From the NCBI GenBank assembly GCA_021399435.1, contig JAJTUP010000032.1, forward strand, positions 682,001 through 746,000: 64,000 nucleotides of DNA, given 5' to 3'. The translations under genes were made by a program, and so were the position numbers. Origin of the DNA: Diaporthe sp. PMI_573. Lineage: Eukaryota > Ascomycota > Sordariomycetes > Diaporthales > Diaporthaceae. Numbering within the stretch: position 1 is the first letter of the stretch; every line of letters starts with the position of its first letter. A model generated the notes under the pieces. That model did not search any database. It was not told where the DNA came from and saw only the letters and a program-made list of their open reading frames with translations. Shown in pieces: positions 33,894-44,859 of the stretch.

Positions 33894-35539
33894 TTTTATA
33901 AAGCTGCTGATTGTAGATATCTCAAACGGTGCAAAGACGAGACACGAACGCGGTCCTGGGGATTCATGAACGCGTGTGGTGTACCCCTGACGACGCGCAT
34001 ATCCCTGCTTGCTCCACCCAGATTAACTCACTTCAACCCACTGTTGAGATAAATTGAATTGATTAGTCATCCGGCGACGCGTTGATTGAATTGAGTGGAT
34101 GTGGATGTGGGTGTCCACTCCTCCACTGGTGGATTTGTGGTGGAGTTGATCGCCACCTTGACGACGACGTAGACTCTTGCACTGGCCAGCCAGGTAAAAT
34201 GGTTGTAATAATATTAATGACTATTAATAAAACAGCTTTATCAATCTACTACTCTACAGGCGTATGTATAAACTCGAGGGAAGGACATCAAGTAGTTCTT
34301 TCGTTGGGCAGGATTTTATTCGCGCCTTCTTCGGTGATCTGGACGATGGAAGCATGAACAGCGAGGTCCTTCACCCGGAGTATGGGCCCGTCCCCGAAGG
34401 ATTCGGCCGCGGGCTTCGGTAGCGGCGAGGAGAGCAGATGAAAGTGTCCGCCGATCCAGTCAAGCCATGCGCTCTCGTGAGGAGCGTCGAACACTAGCAG
34501 GTCGGAGGCGGATCCGCGGGGGCAAGAACGGCGGCTCCTGCCGGGCGACGGCGGTCGGCCGGCATGTATCCCCTCCGAGTGTCGCAAATCCTAGAGGACG
34601 ATATGGCCATGGTAGACATACATCGGCCGGCTTTGACCAAGATTCTACAACTTGGCGAGAAAACGATACCCTAGTAGGGTCAAACGAGATTATGCCTCCG
34701 GCCGTGGTGGCTTCCGACGACCGACCCGAAGGGAGCCTCTTCGTTTTGACACAAGCCAGATATCTGAAATCGCCATCAACCACTCTGAAGTTGAGCCAGA
34801 CGAGACGACATGGCGAGCGGACACCAGCGGCACGCCTAGTCATGATTGGGCTTTGGCCGAACAAAGCTCAAGCTGGTGTGAAGGTTTGTCCCGACGGTGA
34901 TAACTCACTGCTTGAGATCACGAATCGTCTCCACGAGCCTGGCCGCGCTGACCATTAACAGTATTCCATTCACTGGGCCATTTGGCAACTAGAGCGGGGC
35001 CGTCATGGAGCGAAAGGGTCGGGATGGTACGAGGCTGCGTTTCTAAAGCTCACTACATGACTCGTCTCAGCTGCGGCGCAACCCCCCTATACGATGCCAT
35101 CGTCACTATCATTACCACCAGTAAGATCAATAACCACTCGAGAGACCTTGTCGCCCTCCGCACTATCCCTCCTATCCTCCCCATCTTCTTCTTCTATCGT
35201 CAGGTCAATGAAATCAGTAGAACTTCCTGAACGCGTCGCCGCGCCAGCGAGCGTGTAAGCCGCCGTGATACACGCGCTGATAAGTCGACTTCTGCACGTG
35301 GTTCCCAGTCAATCTCCTCGTCCTCCGCGATGCCGCAGTGCCTTATATGCTCGCACAGCCTTGCTTCGCCATTGACCAGACATGGACAGAAGATTATGAA
35401 ACGATTCTGCGTTCTATCCCGATTAGCGGGGGGAAGGCATTACCTAGCTCACCGGGATACCAGGCCAGAATGTATTAGGCCGCGGATCGATTGCCTTATC
35501 TTTTTCGTAGGAAGAAGAATCGTGCTGAGACAGATCGAG
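33894..35539. other. No recognised gene; probable hAT terminal region at the start
   Basis: From 33,900 to 34,200 short repeated motifs (gttgattgaattga, ggatgtggatgtgg, ccactcctccactggtgga) resemble hAT subterminal DNA. From 34,280 to 35,240 overlapping ORFs on both strands (up to 163 codons) carry no domain I know. Confidence 0.4.
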
Positions 35540-36058
35540 CCGACGAGTGTGTGTAGCGAGCGGACTCCGGAACCATCAGACGACGAGTCAGGAGCGCAAA
35601 TGCCGGACACCCCAAGCCCGGACCAGTTGAGGAAACGCGGCCAAGGTGGCCAGCGCAGCCAGCGAGGCCTTGCCCGCCGGCCGTGCGATGACAGTGGAGG
35701 TTTGTCTGTGCGCCGCTGCGAATACTGCACGCAGAAATGCCTCCTCGGATTAGTCCGAAGGGGATTGCTTGACGAGAACTGCCCCAACGTTGCGCTCCAC
35801 CGGCGACAGAGTGGCGATGCTTGTTTACCCCGTTGACCGTCCTGAGTTGCTGCGACTTTTCCGCGAACAGCTTAGGCGGACACTGCATGATGGAGTGGCA
35901 TGTATCGGCAAGGGCGGGGCGTGAGGCGTCCTGTTCCGGGTCACGCTGCTCGCATATGGCTATACCTTCCTGAGCAAGGGTACTGTTGAGGAGTTCGTGG
36001 AGGACTTGGAGCACGAAGCTACAGTTGATCATCGGCTCCAGCCATTGCAGGGCGTCTG
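35540..36058 (+). pseudogene. Orphan protein-kinase-like family, degraded
   Basis: The plus-strand frame to 35836 ends with SVRRCEYCTQKCLLGLVRRG and LLDENCPNVALHRR. It continues one frame over as PVDRPELLRLFREQLRRTLH, VACIGKGGA*GVLFRVTLLA and YGYTFLSKGTVEEFVEDLEH. 'YCTQ.CL.GL..G..LD..CPNV.LH...' followed by a glycine loop and 'AYGYT...KGT' is a family of kinase-like hypothetical proteins abundant in filamentous ascomycetes. Breaks: a frameshift near 35825 and a TGA where CGA (Arg) is expected in GGARGVLF, near 35920. The kinase C-lobe is missing. A 210-codon minus-strand ORF over the same DNA is taken as a shadow. Confidence 0.65.
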
Positions 36059-38104
36059 ATGTGAGGTTTTGTTTGTTTGATAGCAGGAGTAGGCATGGGT
36101 CTTGTTGATTGAGGGCATTGTGTAACATCTAGCACAAATGGCTCGTAGTGACGAGTTGGTGTCCAATGGCTTGCAAGTCATTATTCACGAGTACAGCAAC
36201 ACCTGCGGGCATTTTAGTCCAGGAACTAAAGGCCTGGTACAAGCTCTGCAGTTGAACCTGCGTCGAACTGCATAGATTCCTAATGTCCTGCATTTCAAAA
36301 GTGCTTTCTGCGCAGAAATGAAATCTGCTGAAGTCACCGAGTTGCTCACGCTGATGACGTCCAATGGACCGCAGCCCTGTTCATGAACAGCGTTTGCCTG
36401 TTTTGAAGGCTCTCCCGGACGGCACGAGCTGTTTACACTCTGGCGGGCGACGTCGGGTGGTGCAGCGGTATCTTGGTGGGTAGGGCAAATCTGCGGTTAC
36501 AGGAGACGACTTGGCGCTCATTTCGAGTGATGCGTGCTGGGAAAAATTGTGGAAGGAGACAGGACACTAGACCAGAATGTGCTCTAGCGGAATGGACCTT
36601 TGGAACAATATCAATCGGAAATTAGCAGAGTAGTGATTGATCACCTAATATATACTATACATTGCAATTAAAACACAGTACAATATGTTCTCTGATGTAT
36701 GGAACAAAATACACTCGATAGTCGATGGCAGAAATACTATATAGATGTGACGAAATATATTGCATGTTCGAAGGTACTTGTTCCCAAGCTTCCAATGGAC
36801 GGCGATCTTGGTTACATGGTTGACAGGAAGGTTGTGGGAACACCTGAGTGGCTCATGGAAAGGGGTATATACTTGCTCAGGTAAGCACGTGTCAGGTCGA
36901 GCCTTGTCACCTTTTCTGTCATCTCTCATCCCGGTAATTCCAAGAGCACGGCAAGCTTATACTCCCCAAGTATGTTGACGTTCTCAGTGCAGTCTAAGAT
37001 GAGCTTGTACATCTCGTCCTGGACCGTCACGACTGACCTTCTAGGCGTGGACTCAGTCGCCTGATTGTAGAGTGGTAGTTCACGATGCCTGGGACCATAG
37101 AGACGGAGGACCACGGCAACTATCGGCAGCCGACTTTCTCCATTATAAGCCGAGAATTGCCACAGTACGAGGCAAAAATACAGTTCAGATCCAAAATTAA
37201 CTGCTCGGTCATTCACGCAAAAAACCTTTGACTGCGTATCACAATTCTACTTCTGCATACTTCTTTACAGGATGTCCTTTTTTGTGAGACTTTAAACAGC
37301 ACGCAACGCTGAGAGGTGAGGCTAGCGCGGTTGAGTACAGTATGTACAGTAAACATGATTCCAGAAAATCAACATTAAAATGAAGCTAATTGTTGAATGG
37401 AGTTCACAAAGGGAAGTCCCAGGAGTACTTTAGAGTACGAGAAACGGTATTGAAAGTATATAGAGTAGAATGCATAGAACTCTATATTCCTTCCCAATCC
37501 CTGTAGAGCATTCTGGAAAACGGTTTAGGTATTTTGAACGAGAAATCAACCATGTTCCTGGGTCCCAAAAACCGGGTGAGTCAGGGTTTATGTCCAAGAT
37601 ACGCAGTTTGATCGTTTCACTTGAAAAGCTCAGTAGGTTACATACACAGGTGTTAGAAACTCGAAAGTGGAAAGTGGAAAGTGGAAAGTCGATGTCGGAA
37701 GTCAGAAGTAGAAAGGGGCGTGGGCCACGCTCCCGCCGCATTGCAGAGCGACGAAAGTACATTATTGAAATACTAGCTTGTGAGAAGGATTACAATCCTT
37801 GCTATTCGATATATAAAATGTAGCGACTTTTGAGAAGTACCGCGATGAAGAACTGAAAAGATTGGGGAAAAAGATTATACTGTATAATAGTGAAGACTCC
37901 AGAACTGAGTTGAAATGAAAGATAAACACACTAGCCCGCTCATTTATTCCAATCTCGATAGTTATTCAGACTATTCTATAAACAGATTTATATCAAAGAT
38001 ACAATGTCGTTTCACCTTCCATCAATCCGACCTCAAGCATTGGAGAATGAGATAAACTTTTTACGGGACTTTTAGCTTTAGCTAGAGATGGCGCGCGTAC
38101 CTGA
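36059..38104. other. No recognised gene
   Basis: Short ORFs without recognisable domains. The minus-strand 96-codon ORF 37216-36926 (GPRHRELPLYNQATE ... VQDEMYKLILDC) has a protein-like look but I cannot place it. 37,660-37,690 has a small agtggaaagtgga repeat. Confidence 0.35.
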
Positions 38105-38421
38105 TGATCGCGATAGATGTGATCCATTCCGTGGTATACAGCGGCAAACTGGTACGACTGGGGCTTGCGAGAATTCTTCGCAATACAGTAGCGGCAAATC
38201 CATCTGCGATCATCAGAATCCTGTTTAGTCATGTCATAGCCGTGTTCCCAGATCCAAGCTGTAGTCTTCCGGCTGGCCACGGTGAAGAGGAAGCCTGGGA
38301 AATAGCGGCTAAGCCTTGTGACAGCTTCATCCTCCGAGATACTGGGAGCAAATGGCGCTGGGGAGGAGGATGAGTGAATAGCAGTAGATGTTTGAGACGA
38401 GAGGGGGACGTTGTCGCTCAT
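38105..38421 (-). pseudogene. hAT transposase N-terminus (BED finger only)
   Basis: From ATG 38421 (MSDNVPLSSQTS) the frame reads LSRYFPGFLFTVASRKTTAW, IWEHGYDMTKQ, RRWICRYC ... QFAAVYHGMDHIYRDHQV. This is the WxWxHGxx...C-x2-C...H-x4-H layout of the BED finger in fungal hAT transposases. Homology ends near 38105 at a possible intron donor (caggtacgc). No further exon is seen downstream. Confidence 0.75.
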
Positions 38422-38645
38422 TACGATGGCGGGATAGAAACACAGCAAAGTGGCGGGGCGCGTTTATGATTTCGATGAAGAACTGCTTCAGTCTCAGGGG
38501 CGGGCCTTAGGATAGTATATATACTGGCATGTAAACCCGAAACCTCATAAAATAATACTTGTGAAGTTAAAACATAAGCCTGTCCCTGCCCGATCCTACA
38601 CTGGATAGGGTAAATACTACCCTCTAAACCCACCACCCACCAAAA
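38422..38645. other. Spacer, no recognised feature
   Basis: Nothing recognisable; ends where the G/C-strand-biased tract begins. Confidence 0.45.
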
Positions 38646-38780
38646 CCCACCGTGGGTGACCCTTCCGTGGGGTGGGGTGGGGTGGGGTGGATGACAAAGA
38701 TTTCAAGGTCCTCGTGGGTGGGTGGGCGGTGGGGTGGGTCACCCACGGTGGGAGTGGGTGGTGGGTTTCGTGGGGTGGTT
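38646..38780. repeat. GGGTGG-rich tract with inverted repeat and G-quadruplex motif
   Basis: 38669-38688 reads ggggtggggtggggtggggt, four G4 runs with single-base loops, the strongest kind of predicted intramolecular G-quadruplex. The tract is bracketed by a perfect 17-nt inverted repeat, cccaccgtgggtgaccc at 38646-38662 and its complement at 38736-38752. It lies about 200 bp outside the left arm of the palindrome and next to the truncated Helitron piece. Confidence 0.85.
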
Positions 38781-38876
38781 GCGGTCCTTGCTGAGAGAAG
38801 GGATGTCCGCGGACGTCGGCGGCCAAGAGCAGATGGGGCACGAGGAGGGCGGAACCCAGAGGGCCGCGCAGGTAAA

Positions 38877-41800
38877 CAATAAAGCTAGGCAGTTTCTCGC
38901 TCGAACGGCAAACCAGATCTTCACCAGCAGGGAGCTATCAGCCGTGGAAGTGTGCAGCAGGCTCCTAGGCCATCCAAACCACTACTCCAGCGTGGAGAGA
39001 TGGCAGAACATCCACCTTAACACACTATACTGGGCAGCCTTCAGGAGGTGGCCGGGTCTACAGGCAGCCGCTGGCCCGGAGATCCGGCTGCGGGAGGCCC
39101 CAGAGACGATCAGCATAGCGCAGTCTGGTGTACGGCTTCCACTGCTGGAGGCGTACGTCTGTCGTGGGCCTCTGTTACAGGACCTCTGCTTCTACGACTA
39201 TGCCACTATGATCCAGGTGCGGAGGGTCGGGAAGTGGACCAATTTAGACAAGCTACAGTATTTCCCATTTGGCCAAGACCTTGTCGACCGAGAGAGATGG
39301 ACCCAAGAGCTCCTGAAGGGGGGTGAGCAATACGTGCCGGTCCTCACCGGCCCATTCAACCACGACCTGGATAAGCTAAATCCAGGATATTATCAACGGT
39401 AAGGGTGGAGGACAGAGAAGCCATCGCCAAGAGCTAACGGCATACAGGACCCCGGTGCTCCTCTTAGCACTGTTTGTACCCTGGCAACGCTTCACCCGTC
39501 GGGACAAGCTCAATGGCCATCGCTATGCCTCGGACGATTTCCCCTCAGCTAAAGGCGTGTGGCAGGAGCTATCGGAAACCATTCCCGACCGCGTGAAAGG
39601 GATCGTCAACAACGTTAAGCTTCTGCACAAGAGCGCTGAAGATGCTAAGAAAGATGCGACCTTGTGGGCTAGCCGCAGCGAAGGCGACGAGGAGAGAGAG
39701 CATGAGCCAGCGGAGGAAGGCATAACCCCCGGCACCACGTGGCGACCGCAGAACGCGGACATGAGGTATTCATTCCACGACGCGGTACATAGCCTACATA
39801 GCCGTAAAGGTATTACAAAAGATTCCCCCGTGCTGGCAGGGCTGCTACAGGCGCTGGACGGAGCTAGCTTCTCCGACCCCGAGGCTGACCCGTGCACTGC
39901 GGACACGCGGCCCTCCCGCCGTGCGACAGTAGAGACGATGACGAAGCCAGAGATTGGCATGGTACGGGCGGCGCAGTTGCGGCTTCACAAAGCAAGAGTG
40001 CTAGCCATCGAAGGGGACGGTGAAGACGGTGAGGGCCCGAACGGCGACGACGATGCCGGCTTCGGTGACGGCAACGACCATCATTTGTTCCCACCCGTCC
40101 CGGCGCCGCTCAACCCAAGCCCCACCCAGGCCCATACCTGGGTGGATATCGCACCGGGTAGTAGTTTCTTCCAGGTGGGGGAGATGATAGGCAAACATAG
40201 AACGCTGAACCGCATGCAGAAAATCGCCCCCGGTCTGATCTGCGAGGCGATGGATAGAGCCGAGGAAGCGCCGGATAAAACCACTGACGATGACGGAGGG
40301 CACAGGACGGGCGGGCCGCGGCAGACCCAACATCTCCAATACATAGGCGGCAGCGGTGGCACCGGGAAGTCCTGGCTCATCGACACGCTAAAAGAAGTAT
40401 TGGCGGCGAAGGGCGCGTCGAAGCGCATCGTCATCACAGCTACGTCTGGGACGGCAGCGGCTGGGATCGGGGGCAACACCATCCACTCCGCGCTAGGGCT
40501 CACCTTCAATGACCAGGACGGAGGCGACATGGAGAGCCCACCACCAGCGAACCTGGAGAGGCACCGGCAACGTTGGAGAAGGCGTGACGCCCTCGTGGTG
40601 GACGAAGTGAGTATGCTGGGCCTCAAGACGCTCTATGAGCTGGACCACAAGCTGCGGGCGCTGCGAGGCTTCCCGGACATGCCATTTGGTGGAATGCCGG
40701 TGGTGGTTTTCACGGGCGACTTCCTGCAGTTCGGGCCAGTGTTCCAGAAGGGCTTGCTGAGCCACCTCGATTACGGCGACTGCGGCCAGGCACCACGGAA
40801 CCTCTCGGAACGTGCAACGCAGAACCGATGGCATCAGCTCCAAGCTAAGAAGACATGGGAAATGTTTACCAGCGTCGTCATCCTGGAGGAGCAGAAGAGG
40901 GCCGAGGGCGACGAAGAACTGATCGGACTGCTGGACCGCATCCGGAAAGGCCAACAGACCGCTGCCGATCTCGACAAGCTAAACTCGCGATACAACCGTG
41001 ACAAGAAGCTTGATTTCACCGGCGGCAGGCGCGCGATCATCCCGCTCAACCGACACAGGTGGGACCTCACGCTCTGCGCAGCACTGGCATTCGGTGAGGA
41101 ACACGACAGGAAGGTGTCCCTGTTCTTGTCCGATCACCAGTGGAAGACTCGTCTGCCCACCGAGGAAGAGATGGAAGCCGCCCTGCTGGTCGGGGACGAC
41201 GCGCAGCTCCCAATCCCGGGCATCCTCCCCTACGTCGAGGGCATGCCAGTCATAGTCAACCAGAACAAGTACCTGGGGCTTAAGGTGGTCAACGGGGCTG
41301 AGTTTACCGCCGCCGGCGTCGTCCCAAACGAAGAGGTAGAAGAACGAGTAATCAACGACCGGTTGTCCATCTTCCTCGGGCCGCCAAGCGGCATCCTTCT
41401 CAGATCGCAGGACACCGAGGGACTCGCGTTCCCGCACATACCGCCGGGCACCCTCATGCTAGGGGCAGAGACTGTGCAGCTGCATAAAGAAAAGCACGGC
41501 AGGCACATCTGCCCCCGACTTGCAGCCAGGCCAGACTTTAAGATGGGGTTGACGCGCACGGGACTGCCGTGCGCGCCGGGATTTGCGCTCACTGACTATA
41601 AGGCGCAGGGGAGGACCCTAGAGAAGGTCCTTCTCGGGCTGTACGGGAGGAAAGAGACGCAGGGCGGCCAGGGCACGGACAAGTGCGACGTGCTCAGCCT
41701 GTACGTGCAGCTATCGCGGTGCAAACGGTTCGCGGACATACGGCTCATACAGCCGATCAAGAAAGAGCACTTCGAGCAGGCACGGACGCATCCGGAGCTC

Positions 41801-41881
41801 GTCGAAGGGGTCAACCGACTGAAAGAGCTAGCAAAGCAGACGGTTGAGCGGTTTGAGGCCAGGCACGGGAAGCAGGGCTAG
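38877..41881 (+). pseudogene. 5'-truncated Helitron Rep-helicase, left-arm copy
   Basis: The first exon (about 38877-39398) is the end of Rep: KARQFLARTANQIFTSRELS, then PLLQDLCFYDYATMIQVRR, matching residues after the Tyr motif in the element at 17-23 kb. A 49-nt intron (39399-39447: gtaagg donor, gctaac branch, tacag acceptor) joins YYQR to TPVLLLALFVPW. The second exon holds a whole Pif1-like helicase: Walker A GGSGGTGKSW, VDEVSML, GDFLQFGP, DYKAQGRTLE, YVQLSRCK. No HUH domain or catalytic tyrosines remain, so it cannot transpose alone. The helicase frame of more than 800 codons has no stops. Left-arm member of the large inverted duplication; 80 bp more Rep sequence survives here than in the right arm. 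Confidence 0.9.
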
Positions 41882-41969
41882 TGTGACGGAAGCGTCTAGC
41901 ATAGGCGCTGCATCAGAGGGTAAAGGGGATCCTCTCTAAACGGACCAATCAGGTTCATCAAAAACTCGT

Positions 41970-42161
41970 AGCCAATCATTCGCAACCAATCAGAAGGCGG
42001 CTTGGCCACTGGATCAAGAGGGGCAAGGCCGCGGGGATAAGAAAGACCTTCCTAACGGAAGGCATAGCCAATCATTCGCAACCAATCAGAAGGCGGCTTG
42101 GCCACTGGATCAAGAGGGGCAAGGCCGCGGGGATAAGAAAGACCTTCCTAACGGAAGGCAT
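41970..42161. repeat. 96-bp tandem duplication, left arm
   Basis: Two head-to-tail copies of a 96-bp unit starting agccaatcattcgcaaccaa. Each ends with a small hairpin (ccttcc-taac-ggaagg). It sits between helicase and hydrolase and could be the leader or terminator of either, or the end of the Helitron fragment. Confidence 0.9.
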
Positions 42162-42254
42162 AAAAGCCAAAACAAAAGATTTCTGCATTATTGATATCAT
42201 CCAAAGGCCTCCTGGTGCTAGGTCCGATGTTTCGTGAACTCAAGGTCGGCAAGG

Positions 42255-43241
42255 ATGGCAACCGAATTTGCGCAGCTTGTGCTCCCTCGCCCTGGTGCGG
42301 CTCATGAAGCCAGGAGTCTCCCGATTCCGGCCCCGACAGAGGCAATCTTCACAGAGACGTTCGGCAAGCTGCTGCCACCAGCGCAATTCTTTACAACCTC
42401 CCACGGGAAATCCGCATACTATGAGCTGCCACCGACCTCAAACACCCCCCCGTCCAGGTCGCCGGACCGCGTCCTGTTCCTACACGGCGTGCAGACGCCC
42501 GCGCTGGGCATGCTCCCCCTTGCCGGCGCCCTGCACGCAGCTTTCCCGCAGGCACACTGCGTCCTGCTGGACTGGTGGGGCCACGGGCTGAGCGAGACGC
42601 CCGTGGAGCCCCACGAGGGCGCGCTCTTCCACGACCAGGTCGACGCCCTGCTGGACCACCTGGGCTGGCCGGCCGCCCACTTCGTCTCCTTTTCGTTCGG
42701 CTGCACCGCCACGGCGTCGTACGTCGCGAGGCGCGGCCGGGAGCGCGTGAGGAGCATGGCGTTCGTGGCTCCGGCTGGGTTCCTGCGGTCGGCTGACTTG
42801 ACGGAGCTGCAACGCGCGTACATCAGGGGCGGGAGCAGCATCGAGGATGAAGCTCGTGAGTGGGTCCTGGAGTTTCTCGAGGGGGGAGAGATGGTTGTGC
42901 CCGCCGATTGGAAAGAGCGCGTTGCACGGGGAGAGGTGGTGCCCGAGGCGATCCGCAAGTGGCAGATGCGCGTCCATCCGGGCCACACGGCTTCCGTGGT
43001 TGGCATAGTCAGAGATGGGGCGGTCTTTGACAACCACGCCGATTTCGCCAAGGCGGCGGGAATGGGGTTGGAGTCTATATTCGTGCTCGGTGGGCTCGAT
43101 GACCTGTGCTCCCCGAGTGACCTGGAACAAGTTGGATTCAACAATGTTAAAGTGGTGCCGGAGGCCGGACATGGTGTGGTTAGAGACAAGGTGGCCGAGG
43201 TCGCGGGTTTCATTGGTGACTTCTGGAAACAATTCTGTTAA
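42255..43241 (+). CDS. Alpha/beta-hydrolase, 328 aa, left-arm copy
   Basis: First in-frame ATG is 42255 (MATEFAQLVLPRP); the seven codons before it have no ATG. Motifs: strand and oxyanion region VLFLHGVQTP (residue 77), nucleophile elbow SFSFGC with Ser147, acid candidates Asp282/283 in GGLDDLC, and catalytic His306 in EAGHGVV. LLDWWGHGLSETP is typical of small-molecule alpha/beta-hydrolases. Length fits a single-domain enzyme; no signal peptide is seen, so probably cytosolic. The substrate cannot be told. The frame is intact, single-exon and GC-rich compared with flanks. It lies 373 bp after the helicase stop and may have been picked up by the Helitron, or simply be the host gene next to it. 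An identical copy is at 56354-57340. Confidence 0.88.
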   Translation: MATEFAQLVLPRPGAAHEARSLPIPAPTEAIFTETFGKLLPPAQFFTTSHGKSAYYELPPTSNTPPSRSPDRVLFLHGVQTPALGMLPLAGALHAAFPQAHCVLLDWWGHGLSETPVEPHEGALFHDQVDALLDHLGWPAAHFVSFSFGCTATASYVARRGRERVRSMAFVAPAGFLRSADLTELQRAYIRGGSSIEDEAREWVLEFLEGGEMVVPADWKERVARGEVVPEAIRKWQMRVHPGHTASVVGIVRDGAVFDNHADFAKAAGMGLESIFVLGGLDDLCSPSDLEQVGFNNVKVVPEAGHGVVRDKVAEVAGFIGDFWKQFC

Positions 43242-44192
43242 GGATTCAGAAGAAGCCAAAGAGGCACTGACACTGGGATATATATGAAACTAGACCGGTT
43301 GTCACAGTAGATAGACGTGCCAACGTTTCCGGCGATACCATCCAAATTCATTCTGCATGTAAGCAGCTGCAGGCATCTTGAACTCGGGGCGCCGCAGCGA
43401 TGTCGATTTGGTAACGGCGACATGTGACATATTAACGCGATATTTCGGAGTGAAGCAACGGTCGTCACCCTGCCACTCTGAATGTATGGTTAAGGCCGCG
43501 GGCTATTTTTGATGATGAGAGCTTCAGTAACAGGCTTCCGGGGCGATGTGGTCCAATCAGAAATTTATCTTTTTTTCAAAACAGACTACGGAGAAGACCA
43601 TCGGTGGATTCACCTTGGGAGCAAGTAATCGGTTTCAATCGTCATATAGGGTTGCCCCAACAAAAAACAAGCCCCTTGATTTGCGCCTGCCCAGGTGGCT
43701 ATGCACACCGGTCAACCAACTAAACTGACGTTTCTCCGAATTCTTAAATCAAGCGTGCTTCATTCCCACTGCCTAAATGGTTCGTGGCGAGCGTGTTCCC
43801 GCACTTCAAGCGGCTGTGTCGAACATCCTTCGAGAAGTCTGTGACGTAGTTAAGGGATGAATAACAGGATTGCGGTTATAAGAACGAGTAGCGTTGCCAT
43901 AAAGCTATCAACAAAACAACACATGTCAGCAGTGGATATTTACAAAAGCAGTCTTAATTGAAAGTCTTTAATCGAACTTGCTATGCTCCCTTGGCCGTCT
44001 CGCGCTTGAGGGTTGTGCGCGGGAGCTCCTTGCAAATAGAAAATCTACCACGGCGGCCCAGCGGCTCAGCATTGATAAGGGCACAACATTAGCCCCCAAA
44101 GGCTCTCCATTGTTCGAGCGCGCCGTGTTTGGTTGCTGAAAAATCGACCGATGCCAATGCCTGGCTGATTGCTGATTCACCGGCATTCAAGG
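43242..44192. other. Intergenic sequence, left arm
   Basis: No gene recognised in 950 bp after the hydrolase; the same holds for its mirror at 55,403-56,353. Confidence 0.5.
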
Positions 44193-44392
44193 TGTCACGG
44201 CCAGCACGAGATGCAGCATGGGAGCTGGGTCTATTGGCGCTATCAACGAATATTCTAAGCTGAGGAGAGGAAAGAAAGGGGAGAGCGAAGCTCTGGCGGT
44301 CCCTGGCTCGCGAAGTCTTGACGCGACTGTGGGGCTAAGGGTTAGGGTCCTTGTGACGGCCAGGTGGCTTGCCTACCGTGGCTGCCGTCACA
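44193..44392 (+). repeat. Diverged solo LTR related to the gypsy element, left arm
   Basis: Begins TGTCACGGCCAGC like the gypsy LTR at 46,791 and contains the same gggttagggt motif near its end, finishing GCCGTCACA. It is about 200 bp against 204 bp in the active family. I could not find a 5-bp target duplication, so the limits are approximate. Confidence 0.5.
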
Positions 44393-44840
44393 GCTTGCAT
44401 TTCCCCATTTAACTTCTTTATTTATAGAGCGAAGGTTATTAAAGAGTCTGATATTAGAAAAACTGATTATATTTGCTCCGCTATCTACAGCTAGTTCTAC
44501 AGTCTGAGTGTTATTTAGATATTCTGGATATCCTGTAACGTAGGTGGACAGTCAGCCGGTCAGGACACATGCCCGGTCAGTTTTGCTAACTCTGCCAACT
44601 TTTGCCAACCCTAGCACCCACCTGAGGCCAACATATCAATAAAAATTGGCACCAATTGGTGCCAACTGGTCCCAATTGCTTATTTTTAATTGATTTGGTC
44701 AATTTAGAGTGGTTGGGGTGGCTGCAGTGCCAGTCTGAAGTGGCTGACTTTTGGTGGGAAAATCGCGTTCCCCACCAAAATGGAGCATTTCAACCATGCA
44801 GAATCAACCTCAATCTACACCAGCCAAATCAACTATTTTG

Positions 44841-44859
44841 GCGGTCCGACGCGGACCGC
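44841..44859. terminator. 19-nt perfect hairpin directly after the Fot transposase stop, left copy
   Basis: gcggtccg-acg-cggaccgc. Same stem as the two Helitron hairpins; it starts at the base following the stop codon at 44860. Confidence 0.5.

Noticed and set aside
35496..36128. Minus-strand 210-codon ORF as a gene
   Set aside because: Overlaps plus-strand sequence with clear kinase-like family motifs; composition fits a shadow frame.
39455..39457. GTG as start of an 808-aa helicase protein
   Set aside because: It lies just inside an exon following a clear 49-nt intron; the frame continues from the Rep exon.
42419..43259. Minus-strand ORFs of 264 and 259 codons over the hydrolase (mirrored in the right arm)
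   Set aside because: Antisense shadows of a GC-rich intact gene; low-complexity Ser/Arg-rich translations.
44330..44350. Interstitial telomere repeat (taagggttaggg)
   Set aside because: Only about two units, inside an LTR-like sequence; the gypsy LTR has the same motif.
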